The position numbers and the translations under genes were made by a program. Shown in pieces: positions 51,687-59,774 of a stretch of 64,000 nucleotides of DNA (its first letter is position 1; each line of letters opens with the position of its first letter). Location of the stretch: the NCBI GenBank assembly GCA_012513435.1, contig JAAZCE010000019.1:1-64000 (forward strand), in the 5' to 3' direction. The notes beneath the pieces were generated by a model, which searched no databases, was not told the origin of the DNA, and saw only the letters and a list, made by a program, of their open reading frames with translations. This stretch comes from Clostridiales bacterium (GTDB lineage Bacteria; Bacillota; Clostridia; Peptostreptococcales; Anaerovoracaceae).

Positions 51687-52961
51687 ATGAGTACATTATT
51701 GATTAAAAATGCAAAATTAAGATATGAAGAAGGACTGAAGGATATCTTAATAGAAAACGGGAAGTTCAAAGAGATTGCAAAGGCGATATCTGAAAAACCC
51801 GGAACGGAAGTAATTGACGCCGCAGGCAGTCTGGTTACTCCTCCTATAGTCGACCCTCATGTACATCTGGATGCAGTTTTGGTGTCAGGGCTGCTTACGC
51901 GAAAGAACGAAACGGGAACCCTGCTTGAGGCCATAGATATCTGGAGTGATTGGAAGGTGGGCTTGACCAAGAAAATGCTTAAAGAAAACGCCAGAAGAGT
52001 AATCGACTGGTACATAGCAAACGGAGTTTTGAGAGTAAGGACTCACGCCGACTGTACGGACCCTACTCTTCTTACGGTTGAAAGCCTCCTTGAGTTTAAG
52101 GAGGATGTCAAGGACCTTATAGACATTCAGGTGGTGGCATTCCCTCAAAACGGAATACTTACGGACCCTCAAAACATTGATTTATTAAAAAAATCAATTG
52201 AAATGGGCGTTGATGTTATCGGAGGCGCTCCTCACATAGAATATACACGAGAGGATGGAGTAAAAGACGTTGAGATGGTATATGATTTGGCTGAGAAACA
52301 CGACAAGCTAATTGATATCCACATTGATGAAACGGGAGACCCTCATTCGAGATTTGTTGAAGTGATGGCTAAGGAAAGCATCAACAGAAATATGGGCGAA
52401 AGGTCAACTGCAAGCCATACGACGGCCATGCATAACTACAACAATGACTATGCATATAAGCTTATAGGGAATATTGCGAAAGCAAAGCTGAACATGATTA
52501 CTAATCCTTTTGATAACGCTGTCCTGCAAAACAGGATGGATGGATATCCGAGAAAGCGCGGTCTCACCAGGGTAGATGAAATGCTGGCAAGAGGTATAAA
52601 CGTATCCATAGGACACGATTCCATAATGGACCCGTGGTATTCAATGGGAAAAGGGAGCATGGTTCAGGCGGCATTTCTCCTGCTTCATATGGGACAGCTA
52701 AACGGAGCCACGCAGGTTCAGCAGCTCTTCGATATGATTACTCATAGCTCTGCCAAAACAATGAATTTGGATGACTATGGGATAAAAGAAGGCAATACGG
52801 CTGATATGGTTATCTTTGATGCCAAAACGGAAGATGATATAATAAGACTGCAATCAGAATGTACCCATGTAATAAGGAAGGGCAAAGTGATATGCAGAAC
52901 AACGCCTGCAAAGCGACAACTTGAATATGACACCGGTAAACACGTTGACTTTAAGATATAA
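51687..52961 (+). CDS. codA: Cytosine deaminase
   Basis: A 424-residue amidohydrolase that converts cytosine to uracil and ammonia with a single metal ion. Metal ligands and catalytic motifs: DPHVHLDA, RTHADCTDP, HIDETGDPHS, ASHTTAMHN and GHDSIMDPW. Length matches E. coli CodA (427). The ATG at 51687 is better placed after AGGAGG than the TTG one codon before. A hairpin (52969-53002) follows. Confidence 0.95.
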   Translation: MSTLLIKNAKLRYEEGLKDILIENGKFKEIAKAISEKPGTEVIDAAGSLVTPPIVDPHVHLDAVLVSGLLTRKNETGTLLEAIDIWSDWKVGLTKKMLKENARRVIDWYIANGVLRVRTHADCTDPTLLTVESLLEFKEDVKDLIDIQVVAFPQNGILTDPQNIDLLKKSIEMGVDVIGGAPHIEYTREDGVKDVEMVYDLAEKHDKLIDIHIDETGDPHSRFVEVMAKESINRNMGERSTASHTTAMHNYNNDYAYKLIGNIAKAKLNMITNPFDNAVLQNRMDGYPRKRGLTRVDEMLARGINVSIGHDSIMDPWYSMGKGSMVQAAFLLLHMGQLNGATQVQQLFDMITHSSAKTMNLDDYGIKEGNTADMVIFDAKTEDDIIRLQSECTHVIRKGKVICRTTPAKRQLEYDTGKHVDFKI

Positions 52962-52968
52962 CACCGGA

Positions 52969-53015
52969 ACAAAAGGGTTTGTGTGTGTACAAACCCTTTT
53001 GTTTAATGTTATAAT
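52969..53015 (+). promoter_or_regulatory. 14-bp perfect hairpin overlapping the lacI-type gene promoter
   Basis: ACAAAAGGGTTTGT and ACAAACCCTTTTGT flank a GTGTGT loop (52969-53002). A TATAAT at 53010-53015 follows, and a weak -35 (TGTACA, 18-base spacer) lies in the right arm. The stem could end codBA transcription or serve as an autoregulatory operator. Confidence 0.6.
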
Positions 53016-53041
53016 CAAACAAAAAGCAATGGGGGCATCAG

Positions 53042-54061
53042 GTGAATATAAAAGAAATTGCCAAAAAATCAGAAGTTTCGATTACAACAGTATCCAGAGT
53101 ATTAAACAATCCTGAAATGGTTTCCGAAGAAACAAAGAATAGAGTATTAACCGTAATAGAGGAATTAAATTACACGCCTAATTGGTTTGCAAGAAATCTA
53201 CAGAATTCAAAAACCAATTTAATAGGTATGCTTGTTCCGGATATGCTTGAGGCTTCAAATATGGAAATGGCCAAGGGCGTTGAAAAAATCGCCCGAAGTA
53301 AGAAAAACAGCGTTATTCTCTGTGATACGGATTTTGATAAAAATACAGAACTTGAATATATAAACACCCTAATCGACAGAAAAATCGACGGACTGATACT
53401 GGCCTCCTCTCAGATAGATGAGAAGGACGCGATAAAGCTTAAGGAGAGAGAGGTTCCCTTTGTTTTGATAGGCAAGTCCGCCTTTTGCCAGCAGGAGAAC
53501 ATAGTATATACCAATTACGACACAGCGGCAGAAGAGGCCGTGGATTACCTTATCAAAACCGGGAGAAAAAGGATAGCCCTTATATTGACCCAGTATCCCG
53601 TTCTCGACAGTCAAGAGAAGCTGGAGGGCTATAAAAGAGCTTTACATAAAAATATGATGAAAGTTGACCTGGATATAATTTTTAAAACTGGGAACAACAT
53701 AGAAGGTGGATTTGAAGCGGCAAGCAAGCTGTTGGAATCAAAGGAAGTGCCCGACGCCTTTTTTATCGCCACAGATACTATGGCATTTGGAGCAATAGAA
53801 AGAATTAAACAGAGCGGACTGACCCCGGACAAGCTTGCGGTCATAGGCTTTGATGACCTTCCTGCAGGAGCGGTCATGGAGCCTAAGCTCACCACTGTGA
53901 CCAAGCCATCCTATAGAATGGGGCTGACTGCCGCAAGGCTTCTTTTTGACATAATTGAAGAGCCTGATTTGAATAAGGAGGCTCAGGCAATCATGCTGCA
54001 ATCCAGGCTCAAGATAAGAAAATCATGTGGCAACAAAGAGAGACTAAAAGAGATCTGGTAA
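53042..54061 (+). CDS. LacI-family transcriptional regulator
   Basis: A 339-residue repressor. The first 25 residues form the LacI helix-turn-helix with hinge (IKEIAKKSEVSITTVSRVLN), and the rest is a periplasmic-binding-protein-like domain. The GTG at 53042 follows GGGGG. It sits between codA and the PreA-like gene, so it most likely responds to a nucleobase or degradation intermediate, in contrast to the sugar ligands usual in the family. Confidence 0.93.
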   Translation: MNIKEIAKKSEVSITTVSRVLNNPEMVSEETKNRVLTVIEELNYTPNWFARNLQNSKTNLIGMLVPDMLEASNMEMAKGVEKIARSKKNSVILCDTDFDKNTELEYINTLIDRKIDGLILASSQIDEKDAIKLKEREVPFVLIGKSAFCQQENIVYTNYDTAAEEAVDYLIKTGRKRIALILTQYPVLDSQEKLEGYKRALHKNMMKVDLDIIFKTGNNIEGGFEAASKLLESKEVPDAFFIATDTMAFGAIERIKQSGLTPDKLAVIGFDDLPAGAVMEPKLTTVTKPSYRMGLTAARLLFDIIEEPDLNKEAQAIMLQSRLKIRKSCGNKERLKEIW

Positions 54062-54070
54062 GGAGGAATT

Positions 54071-55204
54071 ATGCTTAAGACCAATATTATGGGAATCCCT
54101 GTTGACAATCCTGTAGTCATAGCCTCAGGGCCCTGGACAAGAGGAGTAAAAAAACTTCGCAAGGCGCTGGACAGCGGAGCAGGAGCCGTAATAACGGAAA
54201 CCATAGTCGGGGAAATTTTTCCGGACGCCTGCCCTCAATACACATATAATAAAACTAGCAGAGGGCTGCAGAATATTCGGCTTTATACAGGACATGAGTT
54301 TGAAAATTGGATACAGGACTTATATGAGATAAATAAATGCAAGGAAGAAAAATCCAATTGTAAACTTATAGCGTCCATCATGGGCTCCACTGCCTCCGAG
54401 CTTTGTTATATTGCCAAGAAAGTAGAGAAAACAGGAATAGATGGTATCGAAATCGGGCTTGCCTGTCCAATGGGCGAAGGCGTGGAGATAATAGCAAGCA
54501 ATCATGAGAAGGTATATGAATACACCAAATGCGTGGTGGATACCGTTAACGTGCCAGTTGCCGTGAAGCTCAGTGGTACTATTGGGAATCTGCCTCTGGT
54601 AGTGAATGCGGCAGAAAGAGCAGGAGCTGCCGGAATAACGGGAATCGATACCATCAGATGTGTATTGAATGTAGATATCGAGGAGAGAAGACCAACTCTG
54701 CCAACATACGGCGGTTATTCAGGTTCTCCCATTCGTCCCATAGCTCTGGCAACGGTGGCGGGGATAGTTCAGAGTACCGGCCTTCCCGTTATTGGCATGG
54801 GCGGCATCGAAAACTACAGTAACCTCATTGAGTTTATTATGCTGGGAGCTTCAGCCGGAGGAATAGGAACGGGGATATTGCTGAACGGATATCCTGTAGT
54901 CAAGGATATATTAGACGGACTGAAGCAATGGATGCAGGAGCATGAGATAGGCTCCATAGAAGAGATACGAGGCCAGGCACTGGATGAACTTAGGGCATAT
55001 AAGGAAATCAAGATAAAGAACAAAAAAGCCCATATGATTCAGGCCTGCGGAGATGTGAATTGCGGAATGTGCGCCAACTGTTGCATAGAAGATGCCATAG
55101 TCATTGAAGACGGGCTTTTTAAGCTGCATGATGATATGTGTACAGGTTGCGGAATATGCGTAGATGTCTGCCCTAAGGAAAAGATTAAGCTTACTTGGAG
55201 ATAA
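54071..55204 (+). CDS. Dihydropyrimidine dehydrogenase (PreA)/dihydroorotate dehydrogenase-like protein with ferredoxin domain
   Basis: A 377-residue FMN-dependent TIM-barrel enzyme (MLKTNIMGIPVDNPVVIASG; GLACPMGEG with the candidate active-site Cys; VIGMGGIENYSN phosphate site) with a C-terminal ferredoxin-like domain. The last cluster motif CTGCGICVDVCP is canonical; the first, CGDVNCGMCANCC, has unusual spacing. The architecture matches NAD-dependent dihydropyrimidine dehydrogenase subunit PreA. Location with codB, codA and a LacI-type regulator supports uracil reduction to dihydrouracil; dihydroorotate oxidation is the alternative. A PreT partner is not adjacent; a PreT/GltD-like gene lies at 62664. 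Confidence 0.85.
   Translation: MLKTNIMGIPVDNPVVIASGPWTRGVKKLRKALDSGAGAVITETIVGEIFPDACPQYTYNKTSRGLQNIRLYTGHEFENWIQDLYEINKCKEEKSNCKLIASIMGSTASELCYIAKKVEKTGIDGIEIGLACPMGEGVEIIASNHEKVYEYTKCVVDTVNVPVAVKLSGTIGNLPLVVNAAERAGAAGITGIDTIRCVLNVDIEERRPTLPTYGGYSGSPIRPIALATVAGIVQSTGLPVIGMGGIENYSNLIEFIMLGASAGGIGTGILLNGYPVVKDILDGLKQWMQEHEIGSIEEIRGQALDELRAYKEIKIKNKKAHMIQACGDVNCGMCANCCIEDAIVIEDGLFKLHDDMCTGCGICVDVCPKEKIKLTWR
55149..55204 (+). repeat. Duplicated 3' end of the PreA-like gene, copy 1
   Basis: These 56 bases, the end of the PreA-like coding sequence, are repeated at 57061-57116 with three differences. A related hairpin terminator with ACTACAACA follows both copies. Confidence 0.9.
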
Positions 55205-55240
55205 ATTCTGGGGAAAACTCTCAAGGTAAATACAGACAAT

Positions 55241-55282
55241 AAAAAACTACAACACTCTAAAAGGATATGCTGTAGTTTTTTT
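55241..55282 (+). terminator. Terminator after the PreA-like gene
   Basis: AAAAAACTACA and TGTAGTTTTTT form an 11-bp stem around about 19 bases, with a T run. Confidence 0.85.
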
Positions 55283-55318
55283 AAATAGAGGAGCATATAT
55301 CCATACATTTTAAACAAT

Positions 55319-55347
55319 TTGACTGCACAGAAAAAGTATGATAAGAT
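55319..55347 (+). promoter_or_regulatory. Promoter of the MATE gene
   Basis: TTGACT (55319-55324), a 17-base spacer and TAAGAT (55342-55347). Start of transcription expected near 55354, ahead of the tandem operator. Confidence 0.6.
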
Positions 55348-55368
55348 GAAATCCGTAGTTTGGTGAAA

Positions 55369-55416
55369 CTAGTTACATGCGTTAGAACACAGGGAAGTCT
55401 AGTTACATACGTTAGA
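55369..55416 (+). promoter_or_regulatory. Tandem 18-base direct repeat, likely repressor operator of the MATE gene
   Basis: CTAGTTACATGCGTTAGA (55369-55386) and CTAGTTACATACGTTAGA (55399-55416) differ at one base and are spaced 30 bases apart. Each is an imperfect palindrome around CTA..TAG. They lie about 15-62 bases downstream of the expected start, a position suited to a repressor road block. No regulator gene is adjacent. Confidence 0.7.
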
Positions 55417-55492
55417 GAATCAGAAAGCAGCCAAATTTTACAAACCTTTATTTGTTGCACGCAATTTTAGTTTGGCATAAGGAGGTAGTAAA

Positions 55493-56821
55493 ATGACTAA
55501 TAACAATAAAATGGCAACAAAACCGATGCTTCCGTTGATAATCAGTATGGCATTACCTCCGCTGTGCTCCATGTTTATGCAGTATACATACAATTTTGTG
55601 GACTGTATTTTTGTTTCATGGATTAGTGAGGATGCCCTCACTGCCGTATCTTTATCATTTCCTATCACGACGCTTATGATCGCATTGTCCATATGGCTGG
55701 GAGTAGGTATAAATGTATTGATTGCCAAAGCACTTGGAGCAGGTAAACCGTATTTGGCTGACAGTGTGGTAACCCATGGACTTATTATTTCTTCAGTGGT
55801 GGGAACAGCTCTAATTATTATTTTGCTTATCATAATTAAACCGTATTTCCTGACCTTCGTAGATGATCCGATAATTTACGATTCTTGTCTTGAGTACATG
55901 TATATATGTGCATTTTTTCAACTTCCCAATATGGTGCATATTGCTATCCAAAAAATTATTCAAGGTACAGGCAATATGCTGTCCCCTATGTTGTTCCAGA
56001 TGGCTGGAGTTGTGCTGAATTTTATACTCGATCCTATTCTTATTTTTGGCATAGGATTTTTTCCGGAAATGGGTGTAAAGGGTGCTGCTGTTTCAACACT
56101 TGCGGGATATACTTTTTCTATGCTTCTTGCATTTTACGTACTGCTTTGTACAAAGCAGAAAGTCAAAATAAAAACCAAAGGATTTAAAATCGATTGGGAG
56201 ACCTTCAGAGATATTATAGTCATAGGCCTGCCTTCCTTTATAATGAATGCCTTGGGAGCCTTTATGGTAACCTTTGCAAACATATTCCTCATTGGTTATT
56301 CGACTACGGCAGTGGCATTTTTTGGCGCTTATTTCAAAGCCCAACAGATGATTGTTATGACAGTCAATGGACTGATACAAGGGTGCATTCCTATTATGAG
56401 CTTTAACTATGGTGCAAAAGATAAGAACAGGCTGCAGCAGGCTTTTAATTATGGGACTACTATTGCAGTAGTAATAATGGGATTTGGAGCATTGCTTCTT
56501 TGGGTGTTTCCTGAAGTTATATTGAGGATATTTATGGCATCACAGGAAATGATATCCTTTGGTGTGCCTGCAATGCGAATAATGGCAATCAGCTATGTGT
56601 TTAATGGAATCGCTACTATGGTAGCTTCTTATATGCAGTCTTGTGGGATGGTCAGATACAGCATTATTATCAATATCCTTCGTCAACTCGGATTGCTGCT
56701 ACCTGCCATGTGGATTTTGACATCATTGATGGGAATGAGCGGTGTGTGGTATGCGTTTATTGTAGCGGAAGTGCTGACTTGCATATATTGTGCTTATGTA
56801 TATAAAAAGAATCATATTTAA
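55493..56821 (+). CDS. MATE-family multidrug/cation efflux transporter
   Basis: A 442-residue, twelve-helix exporter of the MATE family (DinF/NorM-related). Motifs include MALPPLCSMFMQYTYNFVD at the start, GVGINVLIAKALGAGKP, IIQGTGNMLSPMLFQMAG and GCIPIMSFNYGAKDKNRLQQ, the last matching the family's ..PLIGYNYGAK.. signature. It should expel cationic drugs in exchange for Na+ or H+. AAGGAGG precedes the ATG. It lies between copies of the preA 3' end, so it appears to be an insertion with its own promoter and operator. Confidence 0.95.
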   Translation: MTNNNKMATKPMLPLIISMALPPLCSMFMQYTYNFVDCIFVSWISEDALTAVSLSFPITTLMIALSIWLGVGINVLIAKALGAGKPYLADSVVTHGLIISSVVGTALIIILLIIIKPYFLTFVDDPIIYDSCLEYMYICAFFQLPNMVHIAIQKIIQGTGNMLSPMLFQMAGVVLNFILDPILIFGIGFFPEMGVKGAAVSTLAGYTFSMLLAFYVLLCTKQKVKIKTKGFKIDWETFRDIIVIGLPSFIMNALGAFMVTFANIFLIGYSTTAVAFFGAYFKAQQMIVMTVNGLIQGCIPIMSFNYGAKDKNRLQQAFNYGTTIAVVIMGFGALLLWVFPEVILRIFMASQEMISFGVPAMRIMAISYVFNGIATMVASYMQSCGMVRYSIIINILRQLGLLLPAMWILTSLMGMSGVWYAFIVAEVLTCIYCAYVYKKNHI

Positions 56822-57046
56822 TTACTTCCATTTACAAACGAAAGCAGACCATTGATTAGTGTATTCTGTACTTTGCACCATTGTTGTGAACGGTTTTAAA
56901 AGGAGAAGTTTTATTGTTTTCGATACAGTGCTGTAATCGTCGTCCTTTATTTCAAATGTTATAAAATCATCTTCGTTCGATGTAGCAATTATTTCTTCTA
57001 ATATTGCTCTTAGATGTTCAAGTGTATTGGGAATTTTGAACAGCAC
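56822..57046 (-). CDS. Short hypothetical protein or gene remnant
   Basis: A 74-codon frame on the minus strand that ends directly against the MATE stop codon and starts a few bases before repeat copy 2. Composition is protein-like (NTLEHLRAILEEIIATSNED; DDYSTVSKTIKLLL) and has no membrane segment. There is no strong ribosome binding site in front of the ATG, and I do not recognise a family. It may be a piece of a larger gene carried in with the MATE gene. Confidence 0.35.
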   Translation of the reverse strand: MLFKIPNTLEHLRAILEEIIATSNEDDFITFEIKDDDYSTVSKTIKLLLLKPFTTMVQSTEYTNQWSAFVCKWK

Positions 57047-57060
57047 CTCTATTACATTCA

Positions 57061-57116
57061 GCGGAATATGCGTGGATGTCTGCCCTGAGGAAAAGATTAA
57101 GCTTACCTGGAGATAA
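57061..57116 (+). repeat. Duplicated 3' end of a PreA-like gene, copy 2
   Basis: 53 of 56 bases match 55149-55204 and would encode the last 17 residues (GICVDVCPEEKIKLTWR) plus stop. No preceding coding part remains; a few more upstream bases (ACA..) also agree. Confidence 0.9.
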
Positions 57117-57143
57117 TTCCTGAGTATAAATATAGCTGATAAT

Positions 57144-57183
57144 AAAAACTACAACACGTTAGGGAGTCATGTTGTAGTTTTTT
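57144..57183. terminator. Terminator following repeat copy 2
   Basis: AAAAACTACAACA pairs with TGTTGTAGTTTTT (13 bp) around GTTAGGGAGTCA-type loop bases. It is a diverged counterpart of the terminator at 55241-55282 and also lies at the end of the convergent minus-strand gene. Confidence 0.85.
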
Positions 57184-57237
57184 GTTGCAGGATATGTCGG
57201 AGATTTCTCATATTGCGAGACCCTAAAATCTCCCGGC

Positions 57238-58113
57238 CTAAGTCAACACCTCCTCTATGCGGCCGTTGTATCGGTTTATTGCGGCTATCCAATAGCCGTA
57301 AGTATTCTTTCGTCTTTCTTCAATGGGTAGGGCGGTATCGTCCTCCCTATCCTCCATACCCGCAATAGGCTGCCAGTACACGAAGCCTGAGGTTCCCTTG
57401 TCAGGCTGCTCTTTTTGGAGGAATCTGCCCGGTATACCGATGAAATAATAGGAATCGTTCCATCCGAATATGAAATGGCCGTACTCGGTCATGGCCTCCT
57501 TGGAGCCGGGGGATATCATAGGCAGAATGGTACAGTCGGTAATTTTTTTCCATTGGGCCTCGGTAAAATCCTTTTTAAAAGGAAATATGTCTACGAAATC
57601 CTTTTGCATTTTGGCTATTGATACGCAGCTGTCCAAGACGAATTTGTTGTAAAAGGGACTGTAATCCTTGGCTGTGGCCTGAATTTTCTTGCCCTTTTCG
57701 GGGGATATAGAAAAGTTTCCCTTGAGAACAGGATGCAGGGATTCCTTGGGGTTGACAGTTGAGACGGCGGCGATTATTGCCGTCGAAAAATCCCAGAGTG
57801 CCATGCCGTGTCCGTCCAGGTCGTGAGAGTTGACTCTGAAGCTGCCCTCACCCTTGCCGTAGGCGGACAGAGAGATATTGCCTACCATGTGATACTGCCT
57901 TTTTTCGTTTTTTGTTCCGGCGAAAATCAGTTTATATACATATTCTCCCTTCGGAAAAAACTTTACATTATCCACGATGACCACTATAAGACCTTTGTCA
58001 TCGTCCTTTTCCATTTTTGCATAGCCGCGCATCTGCCTGCCGGGGTCCATTGCAAATTGTCTGTTTTCTTCTTTCAGTAAGACAGGACTCTTTTCAACAT
58101 TTGAGTAATCCAT
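57238..58113 (-). CDS. Conserved hypothetical protein
   Basis: A 291-residue soluble protein of unknown function. It has an N-terminal beta-rich part with MDPGRQMRGYAKMEKDDDKG, VVIVDNVKFFPKGEYVYKLI and SFRVNSHDLDGHG segments, and a C-terminal half ending in SGFVYWQPI and NTYGYWIAAINRYNGRIEEV. No signal peptide, membrane helix or known catalytic motif was seen. The repeated pattern of a decorated metabolic-looking beta domain recalls Clostridial proteins of unknown role near cell-surface genes. AGGAGG-type site upstream of the ATG. Divergent from dapB. Confidence 0.75.
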   Translation of the reverse strand: MDYSNVEKSPVLLKEENRQFAMDPGRQMRGYAKMEKDDDKGLIVVIVDNVKFFPKGEYVYKLIFAGTKNEKRQYHMVGNISLSAYGKGEGSFRVNSHDLDGHGMALWDFSTAIIAAVSTVNPKESLHPVLKGNFSISPEKGKKIQATAKDYSPFYNKFVLDSCVSIAKMQKDFVDIFPFKKDFTEAQWKKITDCTILPMISPGSKEAMTEYGHFIFGWNDSYYFIGIPGRFLQKEQPDKGTSGFVYWQPIAGMEDREDDTALPIEERRKNTYGYWIAAINRYNGRIEEVLT

Positions 58114-58261
58114 TTATGGGCCTCCTTATGATTTGATATTTTATAGAATATATGAAAATATGCTATTGGCTATTCATAGAGCAGGAATTTTGGCGGCCTG
58201 CCGAGAATAGAATATGTATGGACATGAAACAACGGTCGTTCATATATGAAAGGAGAGAGCA

Positions 58262-58999
58262 TTGAAGGTAGGAATATTAGGCAAGGGCGCAATGGGAAAG
58301 GCCCTTTGCGAGATTATCGCCTGGAGAGACGATGTTACGCTGGTGGGATGTATAGAGCCTTTGGCGTCAAAGGGGCCAGAGGAACTGATAAAGGCGGAGG
58401 TAATAATTGATTTCAGCCATCCCGACAACCTTTGCAAGCTGGTCGAATTTTGCAAAAAAAACTGCAGCGCCGCAGTTATCGCCACCACAGGCTACAGTCA
58501 GGCTCAGACTGAAGAAATAAAGAGACTGGGAGAGTTTGTGCCGGTTGTGTTTTCCGCCAATTATTCCAGGGGAATAAACGTTATGAACCATATAGTAGCC
58601 GACATAACTCCTGTTCTAAGGGACAGCTTCGATATGGAAATAGTCGAAAAGCATCACAACAGGAAGCTGGATTCCCCAAGCGGAACAGCCGTAGCTCTTA
58701 TAGATGCCGTTGACAGGAAAAACGAGTACAAAAAAATTTATGGTCGAAAGGGTAACGGCAGGAGAGAAAAGGAAATAGGCATACATTCCATAAGGGGAGG
58801 AACTATTGCCGGGGAGCATACTATCATATATGCTGGAGGAGAAGAAGTCCTTGAGATTACTCACAGAGCTGCTTCGAAGAAGGTCTTCGCAGAAGGGGCT
58901 CTGAGGGCGGCAAAGTTTGCAGTCCAAGCACCTGCGGGATTTTATACTATGGACGATGTGCTGTTTAACAGTACCTACATGGGAGCCTGCATTAGGTGA
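58262..58999 (+). CDS. dapB: 4-hydroxy-tetrahydrodipicolinate reductase
   Basis: A 245-residue DapB of the lysine/meso-DAP pathway. N-terminal nucleotide motif GILGKGAMGKALCE, active-site EKHHNRKLDSPSGTA and the tetramer-domain GEHTIIYAGGEE are present. The start is a TTG at 58262 with AAAGGAGAG upstream; no in-frame ATG lies nearby. dapA is not in the window. Confidence 0.96.
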   Translation: MKVGILGKGAMGKALCEIIAWRDDVTLVGCIEPLASKGPEELIKAEVIIDFSHPDNLCKLVEFCKKNCSAAVIATTGYSQAQTEEIKRLGEFVPVVFSANYSRGINVMNHIVADITPVLRDSFDMEIVEKHHNRKLDSPSGTAVALIDAVDRKNEYKKIYGRKGNGRREKEIGIHSIRGGTIAGEHTIIYAGGEEVLEITHRAASKKVFAEGALRAAKFAVQAPAGFYTMDDVLFNSTYMGACIR

Positions 59000-59069
59000 T
59001 CGGGAAGAAATCGAAGAATTCCCTTTGACTTCTTTTAATTTACATAAAAATAATATATAATATCCCATT

Positions 59070-59762
59070 ATGATAAGAATACTGTGGAGAATAGTAAACA
59101 TAATAGTCTTAGCTGCAGTTCTGATTATAGGAGGCAGCATTTTTGTGGTGGCAAGGACATCGGACCAAATTGCCGCTACCTTTGATTCCACTGATTACCA
59201 GCTGAGCGGCGAGGAAGCCGCCGACTTAAAAACCATTGAGCCTGAATGTATTATGGTACTGGGAGCCTCTGTCAAATCTGATGGAACGCCCAGCAGCATA
59301 TTGCAGGACAGGCTGGATGTTGCCCTTTCCCTGTATAAGGAAGGAATCGCGCCTAAGATTCTCCTGACGGGAGACAACGGGCAGGTTGAGTACAACGAGG
59401 TTAATGTAATGCGCAGCTACATGGAGGGAAAGGGAGTTCCTCCTGAGGACATTTTTCTAGACCATGCCGGATTCTCCACCTATGAATCGGTTTACAGGGC
59501 CGGATATATATTTGAAATTAAGAAAATGATAGTAGTCACCCAGAAATACCATCTCTACAGAAGTCTGTACGGCTGTGAAAGCATGGGAATAGAAGCTCTT
59601 GGCGTGGCATCGGACCAGAAGAGTTATGAGGACGCCGCCGGCAGAGAGATAAGGGAGATATTGGCTCGCGACAAGGATATGGTCAAGTGGATTATCAAGC
59701 CTGAACCTACCTATCTGGGTGGAGCATTCCCCATAAACGGCAACGGTATCACAACACATTAG
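59070..59762 (+). CDS. SanA/YdcF-family (DUF218) membrane protein
   Basis: A 230-residue protein with an N-terminal membrane helix (about 7-28) and an extracellular DUF218 domain: MVLGASVKSDGTPS, LDVALSLYKEG, ILLTGDNG, DHAGFSTYESVYRA and VVTQKYHLYRSLY. SanA/YdcF relatives affect envelope permeability, for example vancomycin sensitivity at high temperature in E. coli. 12 bases before the DUF362 gene. Confidence 0.9.
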   Translation: MIRILWRIVNIIVLAAVLIIGGSIFVVARTSDQIAATFDSTDYQLSGEEAADLKTIEPECIMVLGASVKSDGTPSSILQDRLDVALSLYKEGIAPKILLTGDNGQVEYNEVNVMRSYMEGKGVPPEDIFLDHAGFSTYESVYRAGYIFEIKKMIVVTQKYHLYRSLYGCESMGIEALGVASDQKSYEDAAGREIREILARDKDMVKWIIKPEPTYLGGAFPINGNGITTH

Positions 59763-59774
59763 ACAGGAGAGGAA

